Source: Lachnospiraceae bacterium
Lineage (GTDB): Bacteria; Bacillota; Clostridia; Lachnospirales; Lachnospiraceae
Reading direction: 5' to 3'
DNA length: 64,000 nucleotides
NCBI GenBank assembly: GCA_022791575.1
Contig: JAAVZI010000009.1
Span: 62,001-126,000 of the forward strand
Shown one piece after another: positions 44,450 to 53,797 of this stretch; the first letter of the stretch is position 1; every line of letters starts with the position of its first letter. The notes beneath the pieces were generated by a model. That model did no database searches. It had not been told where the DNA came from and was given only the letters and a program-made list of their open reading frames with translations. The position numbers and the translations under genes are program-made.

Positions 44450-45427
44450 ATGGCTAAAGAAAAGAAGGAAAAGAGAAAAATCAGCAGAAGAGAATCCTTT
44501 AATATTTATATGCAGAATACCAATAAGAAGAAATTAGCCAAGAAGATTATAATCTATGTCCTGCTTTATCTGGTATTGTTTGATTTAGCATTCGTATTCC
44601 TCTATCCATTCCTGACTATGATACTGGATGCATTCAAATCAGATGCAGACCTGCTGAATTCAACCGTTAAGTGGATTCCGACAGAACTTACATTTGTAAA
44701 CTTTAAACTGGCGTTCAAAGAGCTGCATTATCTGTCTTATTTAAAGAATTCACTGATTATCGTGTTTGTTGCTACATTGGGGCATGCAATTGTCTGTTCC
44801 TTTATTGGTTATGGTTTCGCAAGATACAATTTCCGTGGAAAGGGCGTATTGTTTGCAGGTGTTATTTTATCCATGCTGGTTCCTACACAGGTACTTATTT
44901 TCCCATTGTATCAGATGTATGCAGCTACAGGCGTGCTGAATACCTATGCACCACTGTTGATCCCATGTTTCTTTGGTTTTGGTTTGAGAGGTGCGTTTTT
45001 CGTATTCCAGTTCAGACAGTTCTTTATGGGACTGCCGGCTGAGATGGAAGAGGCAGCGCATATTGACGGCTGTGGACCATTCCGTACATATCTTCAGATT
45101 ATGCTGCCAATGTCCAAGTCCTCGATTCTGGTTTGCTCTGTGTTATCCGTAGTATGGCACTGGAATGACAGTTTTGAACCAAGTATTTATCTGAATAGTG
45201 CACCGCAGCTGCAGCTGCTGACAGCAAGAATTCCAGAAATGTATCAGAAACTGGCACAGTTCTCGGAAGAAGCAGTGGAAGGTGTCAATGCTGCAGAACT
45301 GGTCATTAACCAAGGTACAGTTATGGCGGCTACATTCCTGGCAATTCTGCCTCTGCTGATTATCTATATGTTTGTTCAGAAGCAGTTTATGGAAGGTGTA
45401 GAACGTTCTGGTCTGACAGGTATGTAA
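44450..45427 (+). CDS. Sugar ABC transporter permease, MalG-like (second set)
   Basis: 325 residues from ATG 44450; the GTG at 44441 overlaps the previous stop and leaves no room for the GGAGAGAGG site. A Lys/Arg-rich N-terminus precedes six helices and the EAA loop EMEEAAHIDGCGPFRTYLQIMLPMSK. It ends in the usual MEGVERSGLTGM. It pairs with the preceding permease. Confidence 0.9.
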   Translation: MAKEKKEKRKISRRESFNIYMQNTNKKKLAKKIIIYVLLYLVLFDLAFVFLYPFLTMILDAFKSDADLLNSTVKWIPTELTFVNFKLAFKELHYLSYLKNSLIIVFVATLGHAIVCSFIGYGFARYNFRGKGVLFAGVILSMLVPTQVLIFPLYQMYAATGVLNTYAPLLIPCFFGFGLRGAFFVFQFRQFFMGLPAEMEEAAHIDGCGPFRTYLQIMLPMSKSSILVCSVLSVVWHWNDSFEPSIYLNSAPQLQLLTARIPEMYQKLAQFSEEAVEGVNAAELVINQGTVMAATFLAILPLLIIYMFVQKQFMEGVERSGLTGM

Positions 45428-45455
45428 TTGATGATTTAGTAAGCTTTGCGCAGCG

Positions 45456-45477
45456 GTTCCGGTCATATGGCCGGAAC
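45456..45477 (+). other. Intercistronic hairpin before the second binding-protein gene
   Basis: GTTCCGGTC (45456-45464) pairs with GGCCGGAAC (45469-45477) with one G-U pair, extended by CAGC/GCTG outside. No T run follows, so it is more likely an mRNA processing or stabilising structure than a terminator, as often seen before highly expressed binding-protein genes. Confidence 0.4.
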
Positions 45478-45510
45478 GTGCTGTGGCTTAAATAAAAAGG
45501 AGGAAGGAAA

Positions 45511-47199
45511 ATGAAAAAAAGAGCATTATCACTGGCAGTAGTAATGGCACTTGCCGGTACTATGGCTGCAGGCTGCAGCAGCGATTCTAATAAGAAAACC
45601 ACTACAGCAAAGGACGATGATACGAAGAAGTATTATGAGCTGACGAAAAACGATAAGGACAAAGACATTACAGTCAGCTGGTGTGTAATCGGCGGTAAGG
45701 ATACGTATTATCAGCATTATTGGAAAGAGATGAAAGGACTTCAGGCAATTCAGGATATTACTGGAGTCAAGATTGAGTTCCAAGTAAAGACAGGTTACGA
45801 AGATTATCTTCCAATGTTTACAGCTAAGAATTATCCAGATGTTATTACAGCTAAGAATCTGGAGCAGTATCCAGGACGTCTCGGCGGAATGTATGCAGAC
45901 AATGTATCTTTGAAATTGAATGATTACATGGATGAGTGGATGCCGAATTTCTCCAAACTGGTAAAAGATTATCCAGACATTGCCAGAGATTTGAGAATGG
46001 ATGATGGAGCTTACACATTTGTCAGCGCCATCTATGATACCAATGATGAGGATGACAGAGCTGCGGCTTCTCAGTATGGTCTTGCGATCAGACAGGACTG
46101 GCTGGATACACTTGGAGAACAGGTGCCTACTACGATTGATGAGTGGCATAATGTATTATTATCTTTCAAGAATAATGACCCGAATGGTGATGGACAATCC
46201 AATGAAGAGCCGGTTTGTATGGCATCTTCTGGCTGGAAATATTTCCTGGCTGCTTATGGTATTGACGATGACCCGGTTATTCAAAGAGATGCAGACGGTA
46301 ATGAAACAGTTATCTATGGATTTATTACAGATGCATACAAGCAGTGGCTGGAAGAGATGAGAAAATGGAACGAAGAAGGCCTGATCTACAATATGTTTGA
46401 GAACACATCTTTGGAAAAGAGAGAGGAAAAGGTTACCGGAAATCTTGCAGGTGCATGGAAGGGTGACGCACTCCACTTTGACGAAGAAGATTCAGGTTCT
46501 TATATTTCCAAATTAAGAGAAGTGGTTCCGGATGCAAAATTCACACCAGTACCATGGCCATATACAGCAGATGGTTCTTTGGATGAGGATGGTAATCCGA
46601 AGCAGTGGTGTTTCTCTGATATTGCTTCTTTTGACAGAGATACAACCGTTATTACTAATAAGGCAAAAGAAAATGGTACAGATAAGGCAGCTGCTTACGT
46701 GATTGACTATATGCTGGGTGAAAAAGGCTCCACATACCTGACATGGGGTATTGAAGGTGAGAGTTATGAAGTTAAGAACGGTGAGAAAAAGTTAATGTCT
46801 GGAATGGAAGAGACCGTAGAATTCTACGATACAAAGATTCCTAAGAAGTATACCTATGCAGATCCGATTACTGTTATGCTTCCTCAGTTTGGCGAGATGT
46901 CTTCTTATGTACTGGCTAATAAGAGCGAAGGTTATGTAGAAGCTTGTAAGACATGGGCAAAGGGCGATACCTCCTATAAGGTAAATGCAGCTTGTCAGTT
47001 AAGTGTTGAGCAGCAGAAGCAGGCTGAACAGGTAACAGACGGTATGAAAGAGTATATCACAAAGATGCGTAAGAGATTCATTGAAGGAACAGCTCCTTTA
47101 ACTGAGTTTGATGCATATGTAGCACAGGTTAAGAGCAAAGGCGGCGATCAGTTTGCTGAAATCTGGGGTGCTGCTTATGAAAATTACAAGAAGAGATAA
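45511..47199 (+). CDS. Lipoprotein sugar-binding protein of the second importer
   Basis: 562 residues behind AAAAGGAGG. MKKRALSLAVVMALAGTMAAGC is a lipoprotein signal with Cys22. The mature part has the family-1 solute-binding layout of the long LplA-like group: ITVSWCVIGGKD, MFTAKNYPDVITAKNLEQYP, VPTTIDEWHNVLLSFKNNDP with a calcium-like DPNGDGQSNEE stretch, and EKVTGNLAGAWKGDA. It belongs with the permeases at 43563 and 44450. The pectin-degrading genes downstream suggest an oligogalacturonide or rhamnogalacturonan fragment as ligand. Confidence 0.88.
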   Translation: MKKRALSLAVVMALAGTMAAGCSSDSNKKTTTAKDDDTKKYYELTKNDKDKDITVSWCVIGGKDTYYQHYWKEMKGLQAIQDITGVKIEFQVKTGYEDYLPMFTAKNYPDVITAKNLEQYPGRLGGMYADNVSLKLNDYMDEWMPNFSKLVKDYPDIARDLRMDDGAYTFVSAIYDTNDEDDRAAASQYGLAIRQDWLDTLGEQVPTTIDEWHNVLLSFKNNDPNGDGQSNEEPVCMASSGWKYFLAAYGIDDDPVIQRDADGNETVIYGFITDAYKQWLEEMRKWNEEGLIYNMFENTSLEKREEKVTGNLAGAWKGDALHFDEEDSGSYISKLREVVPDAKFTPVPWPYTADGSLDEDGNPKQWCFSDIASFDRDTTVITNKAKENGTDKAAAYVIDYMLGEKGSTYLTWGIEGESYEVKNGEKKLMSGMEETVEFYDTKIPKKYTYADPITVMLPQFGEMSSYVLANKSEGYVEACKTWAKGDTSYKVNAACQLSVEQQKQAEQVTDGMKEYITKMRKRFIEGTAPLTEFDAYVAQVKSKGGDQFAEIWGAAYENYKKR

Positions 47200-47237
47200 G
47201 CTGAAAAGCTGAATTGACAATAAAATAAAATTTATTG

Positions 47238-47279
47238 AAGAAAAATCCCTCTGGCACTTGGCTAGATGGGATTTTTCTT
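47238..47279 (+). terminator. Rho-independent terminator after the transporter operon
   Basis: AAGAAAAATCCC (47238-47249) pairs with GGGATTTTTCTT (47268-47279), 12 bp, with the T run contained in the 3' arm. It likely separates transporter transcription from the enzyme genes. Confidence 0.75.
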
Positions 47280-47328
47280 GTATACTGTAAGTATGAGTGG
47301 AAAATAGTATGAATGCATAGGAGGCAGC

Positions 47329-48345
47329 ATGGAAGTTAATGAGAAATATATAACCAATGACTTTTTAGACACATTGTACAGGAAGATACAGCCAAAGCAA
47401 GATTTGTTGACCTGTGCAGAGGCGGAAATTTCTAAAGTGAGGGAGGAAGGAATTGGGAAATTGTGTTCGGTTCTTAAGGTAAAGGAGATCGAACAAATGT
47501 TTGCCAAGGAGCTGGAATATACGAAGGATGGCTCTATGGAGTCTATGGGAATTCAGATTGATAAATACCAGGTCAGTGCAGTAGAAGGATTGGATTTTCC
47601 AGTCTATCATATAAAACCGGAACATGCCAATCACAAAACAATACTTTATCTGCATGGACATGATGATCTTGGTGTTACAGGGGCGTTGCTTGACCGCAAG
47701 GATAAGGTGCGCTATCATAAGATTATTCCGGTAAAGCTGGCAAAGGAAGGCTATGATGTTATAGCACCGGAGCTGATCGGCTTGGGTGAAGCCGGTTTTT
47801 ATGGATTTCCCAAAGGAGAACAGAAAGTAAGCGGGTGTTTTGTAAACGAAGCCTATTTATCTTTGGCAGGATTTTCCTTGGGAGGCTTTCGGGTGTTTCA
47901 GTCTATGAAAACCCTTGATTTTGCTGAGAAGCTGGGTCTGGCAGATCGGGTTACGGCATTTGGCATATCGGGCGGCGGTATGATCTGCCAATATGTATCG
48001 GTTCTGGAGAAACGGGTCAAACAGGTGCTGGTAGCCTGCTATGCAAATACATTTAAGAATAGTATCTTATACAAAGAACATTGTGTGGATAATTATATCC
48101 CAGGGTTGCTGCAGGTAGGGGACAGCTATAAGATTCTGTCTCTGGCGGCACCTAAGCCCATGCTTACGGTGAATGGTTTGATGGATCAGGGATTTCCTGA
48201 AGAAGGCAGCAAAACGGCATTTGCTTATCTGGAACAGGTATATGCACGGCTGGGGGCAGCCGAACAGTATGAAGGCAGACTATTTGAGGGAAGACATGAA
48301 ATTAGAGAGGACATTATTATCGAATGGCTGAATAAAAATGCTTAG
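47329..48345 (+). CDS. Alpha/beta-hydrolase, possible carbohydrate acetyl-esterase
   Basis: 338 residues behind ATAGGAGG, without a signal peptide. The alpha/beta-hydrolase core shows TILYLHGHDDLG (oxyanion region, ~103), the nucleophile elbow GISGGG (~223) and, near the end, Asp in NGLMDQGFP and His in EGRHEIRED, which fit the Asp and His of a catalytic triad. The length and order recall acetyl-xylan-esterase-like cytoplasmic hydrolases. Given the pectin enzymes downstream, removing acetyl groups from imported pectic oligosaccharides is a reasonable guess, not proven. The stop codon is part of a 12-bp direct repeat flanking a mobile hairpin element. Confidence 0.72.
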   Translation: MEVNEKYITNDFLDTLYRKIQPKQDLLTCAEAEISKVREEGIGKLCSVLKVKEIEQMFAKELEYTKDGSMESMGIQIDKYQVSAVEGLDFPVYHIKPEHANHKTILYLHGHDDLGVTGALLDRKDKVRYHKIIPVKLAKEGYDVIAPELIGLGEAGFYGFPKGEQKVSGCFVNEAYLSLAGFSLGGFRVFQSMKTLDFAEKLGLADRVTAFGISGGGMICQYVSVLEKRVKQVLVACYANTFKNSILYKEHCVDNYIPGLLQVGDSYKILSLAAPKPMLTVNGLMDQGFPEEGSKTAFAYLEQVYARLGAAEQYEGRLFEGRHEIREDIIIEWLNKNA

Positions 48346-48488
48346 TAGGTAATTGCGAAAGTTTGAATCTAAGCGACGATTTTAGATAAAACATACAAAA
48401 ACGCCGCTCAAAGACGTTTTGGATTCGCTCTGTTTTTGTATGTTTTGCCTAAAATCTGGTTACGAATCATGCGTTTTTGCAATTACCT
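48346..48488 (+). repeat. Hairpin repeat, copy B, flanked by a 12-bp direct repeat
   Basis: AGGTAATTGC at the left and GCAATTACCT at the right are perfect terminal inverted repeats. Inside, TTTTAG...AAAACATACAAAAAC (stem 48388-48402) pairs with 48432-48446 around the core CCGCTCAAAGACGTTTTGG and ATTCGCTC. The flanks carry AAAAATGCTTAG at 48334-48345 and again at 48489-48500, a target-site duplication that includes the stop codon of the hydrolase gene. No open reading frame is inside, so it is a non-autonomous element. Removing it would leave the hydrolase stop 17 bp from the next start. Confidence 0.8.
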
Positions 48489-48517
48489 AAAAATGCTTAG
48501 GCAGGAAAGGAGAGTAT

Positions 48518-51500
48518 ATGCTATATAAGAAAAATATGGCGTCTCAGTTAGATGAGGAGTTATTTCGGAATCCTACGGCTGAGTATCGGGGAACCCCGTT
48601 CTGGTCATGGAATACCAGACTGGAAAAGGGCATGTTAGAGCGTCAGATGAAGGCTTTGCAAGATATGGGTTTTGGCGGTTTTCATATTCATAGCCGGACA
48701 GGGTTAGACACGCCTTACTTGGGGGAAGAATTTATGGAGGCGGTAAAGTTCTGTACCGAATATGCCAAGGATCATGAGATGCTGTGCTGGGCATACGACG
48801 AGGATCGGTTTCCATCGGGCTTTGCGGGAGGCTTGGTGACAAAGGATAAGGAATATCGTTACCGGGAATTGTTCATGACTTTTGATGAGCGGAAAGAATA
48901 TCTAAAAGAGCGCCCGGAGGGAAGGGCTATCGAAAGTTATCTGATTGCCAGGTATGATATTGTGCTGCAGCAGGATGGCACGTTAGAATCTTATCGGATT
49001 CTGTCAGAAAGTGAGGAGGCAGAAGGAGCGGCTTGGTATGTATATCTGCGCATTGCCAGTGAAGAACCGTGGTTTAATAATCAGACCTATGTAGATACCC
49101 TGGATAAGAGGTCGATGGAACGATTCTGTGAGGTGACCCATGAGCGTTATAAGGAAGTAGTGGGAGAATATTTTGGAGAAGTGATACCGTCATTTTTTAC
49201 GGATGAGCCTAAGACTACATATAAGAAAACACTGCCTTATGCCGCAGAACACAGGAATTTAATTCTGCCATGGACGGATGATTTCCCGGATACATTCAAA
49301 AAACAGTATGGTTTTGATCTTATTTCCTATATACCAGAATTGGTATGGGAATTACCAGATGGAAAGGTATCGCAGGCAAGATATTATTATCACCGCCATG
49401 TAGCGGAACGATTTACAGAGAGCTATTCCCAGACGATCGCGGACTGGTGTGAACAGAATAATGTTTATCTGACGGGTCATATGATTAAGGAGCCCTCTTT
49501 AAAGAGTCAATCAACTGCAGTCGGAGAAACTATGCAGCCTCTAGGCCCTTTCGGACTTCCGGGAATTGATATGCTTTGTGATGAAAGGGAATATACAACG
49601 GCGAAACAGGCGCAGTCAATTGCTCATCAGTATGGGCGTGAGGGCGTTGTATCGGAATTATATGGTGTAACCAACTGGGACTTTGATTTTCGCGGACATA
49701 TCCTGGGAGGCAACTGGCAGACAGCCTTGGGAGTGACGGTACGAGTACCGCATCTCTCCTGGATGACGATGGAGGGGGAAGCGAAAAGGGATTATCCGGC
49801 ATCGATCCATTATCAGTCTCCTTGGTATAAGGAATACAAGCTGGTAGAAGATTATTTCTCCAGAATTCATACGGCTATGACAAGAGGAAACTGTGTTGTA
49901 AAAATCGGAGTTTTGCATCCGGTAGAAAGTTACTGGCTGTACTGGGCAGACGAGGAGCATACAGCCAATATCCGCAGGCAGTTGGATGAGAACTTTCAGA
50001 GATTGACTGAATGGCTCTTATTTGACCATCTGGATTTTGATTATATATCAGAGTCTGTGTTAGCAAAGAAGGGGACGGCAGATCAGGGCAGGCTTGTAGT
50101 AGGTTCCATGGCTTATGAGGTGATTCTGGTTCCGCCAGTACATACGATCCGTCGGACAACTCTGGAGTATTTAAAGCAGGTACGCAGCCAGGGGGGGACG
50201 GTGATATTTGCCGGCAGTCCGCCTGCCTGTATAGAGGCAGAGCCTTCCCAAGAAGGAGAAATGCTGGCAAAGCAGTGCATAAATATTACAATGGGACAGT
50301 CCGAAGTAACCAGAGAATTAGAGCCGTTTCGTACCGTGAAGCTAACAGATAAGAATGGCAGTCCTTGTAATAAAATGCTGTATCAGCTGCGTCAGGATGG
50401 AGACAATAAGTGGCTTTTTATTGTCTATGGGAAAAAGAAAGCCAGGTATGATATAGAGGGCAGTTCTACTATGATAATCCGTATTCCGGGTGAATATCAG
50501 CCGATACTCTATCATCCCATGAGTGGAGAGATTTCTCCCATGGATTGTACTTATGAACATGGAGAGACTGTAATCCGTCATGCATATTGTATTATGGATG
50601 GCATTCTCATTCAGCTGCGGCCGGGAAGAGTATCTAAGAACGAATATGCTGGAACGCAGGCTATGCCAGCCAGTGAACAGATACCGGCAGTTTGGAAGAA
50701 TCCTTTTGATCCAGTGGAGATTACTTTGTCTGAGCCTAATGTCTATATGCTGGATTTGGCAGAATATGCTGTAGATGACAATGAATTTTCACCAATGGAG
50801 GAAGTGCTCCGCATTGGTACTGCTATGCGCGAACGATATGGCATTACGCCGCAGTCCGGTAAAATGGCCCAGCCCTGGGTACAGAAGAAAGTAGGCAGTA
50901 CACATACGCTGAAGCTTCGTTATACGATTAATAGTGAGATTGAAGTCCGTGAGGTACTTTTGGCTCTGGAACATGCAGAAGAAACTAGAATTATTCTAAA
51001 CGGAGAATTTGTTGAAACGAATATAAATGGCTGGTATGTAGATGAGAAGATACAGACGGTTATGCTTGGACCTATACAGAAAGGAACAAATCTACTACAA
51101 CTGGAACTGCCGTTTGGTGAGGGAACCGATGTAGAGAATAGTTTTCTGTTAGGAGATTTTGGAGTTCGTGTACAAGGAACAAAGCAGACAATTACAGAGC
51201 CGGTGCGTTCACTGGCGTTTGGGGATATTACTCATCAGGGACTTCCCTTTTATGGTGGAAATATTACCTATAAGCTGCCAGTGGAGACAGAGCATGGTAT
51301 CATCGTCCGTGTGCCTTACTATAAAGGTTCTTTAATCGGAGTTTCCATAGATGGAGAGAGAAAAGGAAGCATTGTGCTTCCGCCTTATCGGTTTGAGTCA
51401 GAGATCGACAGGGGAAGCCATACAATAGAATTGACTTTGTTTGGCAACCGCATCAATACATTTGGAACCCTGCATAACTGTAATGAGAATTGTACCTGGT

Positions 51501-51595
51501 TTGGGCCGGATGCCTGGAGGACAAAAGGAGATGGATACAGCTATGAATATCAGCTGCACCGGGTTGGTATTCTGAAAGCTCCAGAGATAAAATAA
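48518..51595 (+). CDS. GH106-like alpha-L-rhamnosidase
   Basis: 1025 residues behind AGGAAAGGAG, no signal peptide. The N-terminal half matches GH106: PFWSWNTRLEKGMLERQMKA, DMGFGGFHIHSRTGLDTPYL, WAYDEDRFPSGFAGGLVT, FTDEPKTTY, GHMIKEPSLKSQ and WMTMEGEAKRDYPASIHYQS. The C-terminal third is beta-sandwich-like (~800-1020, LQLELPFGEGTDVENSFLLG). Known GH106 enzymes release L-rhamnose from rhamnogalacturonan. The cytoplasmic location implies action on imported oligosaccharides. It precedes a GH-G-clan enzyme by 20 bp; before element B inserted, it was probably 17 bp from the esterase gene. Confidence 0.8.
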   Translation: MLYKKNMASQLDEELFRNPTAEYRGTPFWSWNTRLEKGMLERQMKALQDMGFGGFHIHSRTGLDTPYLGEEFMEAVKFCTEYAKDHEMLCWAYDEDRFPSGFAGGLVTKDKEYRYRELFMTFDERKEYLKERPEGRAIESYLIARYDIVLQQDGTLESYRILSESEEAEGAAWYVYLRIASEEPWFNNQTYVDTLDKRSMERFCEVTHERYKEVVGEYFGEVIPSFFTDEPKTTYKKTLPYAAEHRNLILPWTDDFPDTFKKQYGFDLISYIPELVWELPDGKVSQARYYYHRHVAERFTESYSQTIADWCEQNNVYLTGHMIKEPSLKSQSTAVGETMQPLGPFGLPGIDMLCDEREYTTAKQAQSIAHQYGREGVVSELYGVTNWDFDFRGHILGGNWQTALGVTVRVPHLSWMTMEGEAKRDYPASIHYQSPWYKEYKLVEDYFSRIHTAMTRGNCVVKIGVLHPVESYWLYWADEEHTANIRRQLDENFQRLTEWLLFDHLDFDYISESVLAKKGTADQGRLVVGSMAYEVILVPPVHTIRRTTLEYLKQVRSQGGTVIFAGSPPACIEAEPSQEGEMLAKQCINITMGQSEVTRELEPFRTVKLTDKNGSPCNKMLYQLRQDGDNKWLFIVYGKKKARYDIEGSSTMIIRIPGEYQPILYHPMSGEISPMDCTYEHGETVIRHAYCIMDGILIQLRPGRVSKNEYAGTQAMPASEQIPAVWKNPFDPVEITLSEPNVYMLDLAEYAVDDNEFSPMEEVLRIGTAMRERYGITPQSGKMAQPWVQKKVGSTHTLKLRYTINSEIEVREVLLALEHAEETRIILNGEFVETNINGWYVDEKIQTVMLGPIQKGTNLLQLELPFGEGTDVENSFLLGDFGVRVQGTKQTITEPVRSLAFGDITHQGLPFYGGNITYKLPVETEHGIIVRVPYYKGSLIGVSIDGERKGSIVLPPYRFESEIDRGSHTIELTLFGNRINTFGTLHNCNENCTWFGPDAWRTKGDGYSYEYQLHRVGILKAPEIK

Positions 51596-51615
51596 CAATA
51601 GAAAGGAATTGTATC

Positions 51616-53739
51616 ATGTTAGAGATTGATAAGATGCTAAAATATCCTTCCCGAAGCCTGCGGGCTTATACGGGAAAACTTCTGTTCGCACCGGTTGGTG
51701 ACCGGCTGTTCTGTGACTGTCTGGATAAGCTTCCAGGCTTTTGCGGAAATATTGACTTTATTCATAAGATGAATATCGATCAGCTGTTTACGGTTACCTG
51801 CAGTTCCCAGCCAGATTTTATATCTGCGCATACCGTCTGGTATCCCAGCCGTCTGACGATGGAGTTTGAAGATGAGAATCTTCGCTTCCGGGAAGTGAAA
51901 ATGATTACCAGCAATGATATTGCTTTTGTAGTACAGACCTGGGAAAACATTTCTGATCAGCCGCTGACGCTGAAGCTGGAATGTACACCGGCGTTGTGTC
52001 CGGTTGAGAAGGAAGCCGATTATATCTGGATGCAGATGCCGGAGGAACGCAACACCATTCAGGTTGGAGCCGCAATTATGTGGGATGCGTCCGATTCCGA
52101 CACTTTGGTTCTGCAGCCAGGAGAAGAAGCGTCATTTACAGCGGCTGCAGCAACAGGTAATATTCTATTAGAAAGAAAAGAAAAGATTGTTGATAAAGTA
52201 CAGGCATTTTTTGCTAGAAATCTGCAGCCAGAACAGTATTTGGAAGAAAATGAAAAGGAATTTGCACAGTTCTTTCAGCAGCTGCCAGAGTTTGACTGCA
52301 GTGATCCGGTGCTGAATAAGACCTGGTATTATCGTTGGTTTATTCTGCGTCATTGTACAGCAAGACCAGGACAGGGCTTTATTAAGCATGCGGCAGTCTA
52401 TGAAGGGCGTGCGCATAAAACAAGCAAAATGGAGCCGTTAAAGGTCAGCGGATGGGAATTCAGCCGTTTGATCTGTCTGTCTACGCCGCTGCAGATGACG
52501 GATTATAAATGGTGCCCAGACAAGGAATTTCTGCATGAGGTGGTCCGCGGATATTTTGAGACTGCTGATGAAAATGGAATCTGCCAGTCTGTTTTTGTCC
52601 ATCATAAGGGCAGCCCGTTTGCGAACTTTATGGTATGGGCGGTTTATCAGATGTATCTTTTAGATGGGGATCTGGATTTTGTGAAAGAAATGCTCCCCAG
52701 CCTGAAGAAATGTGTAGACGGCAATACAAAAGTCTATGGCGCCAAGAATGACTATTTGCAGATTGAGGTAAAGCATCAGAGAACTGGTAAGGAATATCAG
52801 CCTAGTTACTGGTATTTTAACAATTATCCGATAAACGGAAAAGATAAGTCTTTGATTACGCCGTTGAAGAGAATGGACACTTCCGTCTATCATTATCTCA
52901 ATGTGAAAGGGCTTTATAAGATGATGGAGGCAGCTGGCGATACAGAAGCCAGCGTATATAAAGAATTTGCCGATACCTTGGCAAAGCAGATTAATGAGAA
53001 AACATGGGACCCGGAAACCAGATTTTATTATGATCTGCATCATGAGACGGACGAAAAGGCTATGGTAAAAAATATTGTAGGCTTTTATCCGTACTGGGCA
53101 GAGATTGCCGAAGAGGAGCAGCTTTCTGGAATCGAATATTTGTTCGATAAGGACTATTTTAACCTGGGCTGTGTATTTGCGACAACAGCCAAAGATTGTC
53201 CGGCGTTTACCGCACACGGCGGCTGGATGGGAGTTATGAGGAGCAGAGACAGCTGCGTCTGGGACGGCCCCTCCTGGCCTTATACAAATGGAATTATGCT
53301 GGATATGCTGGGTAAACAGACGAAGGCACAAAATCACAAATATGATAAAGAATTTGCAGAGTTTTTAAGAAAATACTCTATGCAGCATTATCGTATGGGT
53401 GATCTGGAACAGCCTTATCTGGTTGAGCAGTATCATGCAATTACCGGTGAACCGTTAAGTGATGAACCGGATTATAATCATTCTTATTATCTGGAGCTGA
53501 TATTTGCCCATGTAGCCGGTCTGTCTGTAGAGAAGGATAAAATGGTTATTGATCCGGTGGATGTGGGGTTAACGTATTTCAAACTGGATCATGTTAAGGT
53601 CAAGGATAAGGAGATTAGCATTGCTTATTCAGATAAGGACCGCAGTGAAAAGGGACTTAAAAAAGGATTTACTATAACGGTAGATGGAAAAGCCGCTGTA
53701 CAGATGGACCATCTGGGCAGGGTGGAAATAGAACTGTAA
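51616..53739 (+). CDS. Alpha/alpha-barrel glycoside hydrolase, GH63/MGH-like (clan GH-G)
   Basis: 707 residues, GAAAGGAATTG upstream, no signal peptide. A beta-sandwich N-terminus (~1-190) is followed by a six-hairpin alpha/alpha barrel (~200-640) with the mannosylglycerate-hydrolase-like motifs: WYYRWFILRHC, YEGRAHKTSKMEPLKVSGWE, NFMVWAVYQMYLLDGDLDFV, MDTSVYHYLNVKGLYKMME and SRDSCVWDGPSWPYTNGIML, where acidic residues of the catalytic pocket normally lie. The end (~640-707) is beta-rich. The substrate is uncertain; position after the GH106 gene suggests a glycosidic bond in a pectic side chain. A terminator-like hairpin follows. Confidence 0.75.
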   Translation: MLEIDKMLKYPSRSLRAYTGKLLFAPVGDRLFCDCLDKLPGFCGNIDFIHKMNIDQLFTVTCSSQPDFISAHTVWYPSRLTMEFEDENLRFREVKMITSNDIAFVVQTWENISDQPLTLKLECTPALCPVEKEADYIWMQMPEERNTIQVGAAIMWDASDSDTLVLQPGEEASFTAAAATGNILLERKEKIVDKVQAFFARNLQPEQYLEENEKEFAQFFQQLPEFDCSDPVLNKTWYYRWFILRHCTARPGQGFIKHAAVYEGRAHKTSKMEPLKVSGWEFSRLICLSTPLQMTDYKWCPDKEFLHEVVRGYFETADENGICQSVFVHHKGSPFANFMVWAVYQMYLLDGDLDFVKEMLPSLKKCVDGNTKVYGAKNDYLQIEVKHQRTGKEYQPSYWYFNNYPINGKDKSLITPLKRMDTSVYHYLNVKGLYKMMEAAGDTEASVYKEFADTLAKQINEKTWDPETRFYYDLHHETDEKAMVKNIVGFYPYWAEIAEEEQLSGIEYLFDKDYFNLGCVFATTAKDCPAFTAHGGWMGVMRSRDSCVWDGPSWPYTNGIMLDMLGKQTKAQNHKYDKEFAEFLRKYSMQHYRMGDLEQPYLVEQYHAITGEPLSDEPDYNHSYYLELIFAHVAGLSVEKDKMVIDPVDVGLTYFKLDHVKVKDKEISIAYSDKDRSEKGLKKGFTITVDGKAAVQMDHLGRVEIEL

Positions 53740-53744
53740 TCAAT

Positions 53745-53766
53745 AAGGGCTGCTGCGGCAGCCCTT
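53745..53766. terminator. Terminator-like hairpin between convergent genes
   Basis: AAGGGCTGC (53745-53753) pairs with GCAGCCCTT (53758-53766) around a TGCG loop. T tracts are short on both sides, so it is a weak bidirectional terminator between the hydrolase gene and the AraC-type gene. Confidence 0.6.
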
Positions 53767-53797
53767 TGAATCGTATGAAAGAACATAAGCTTAAGCA

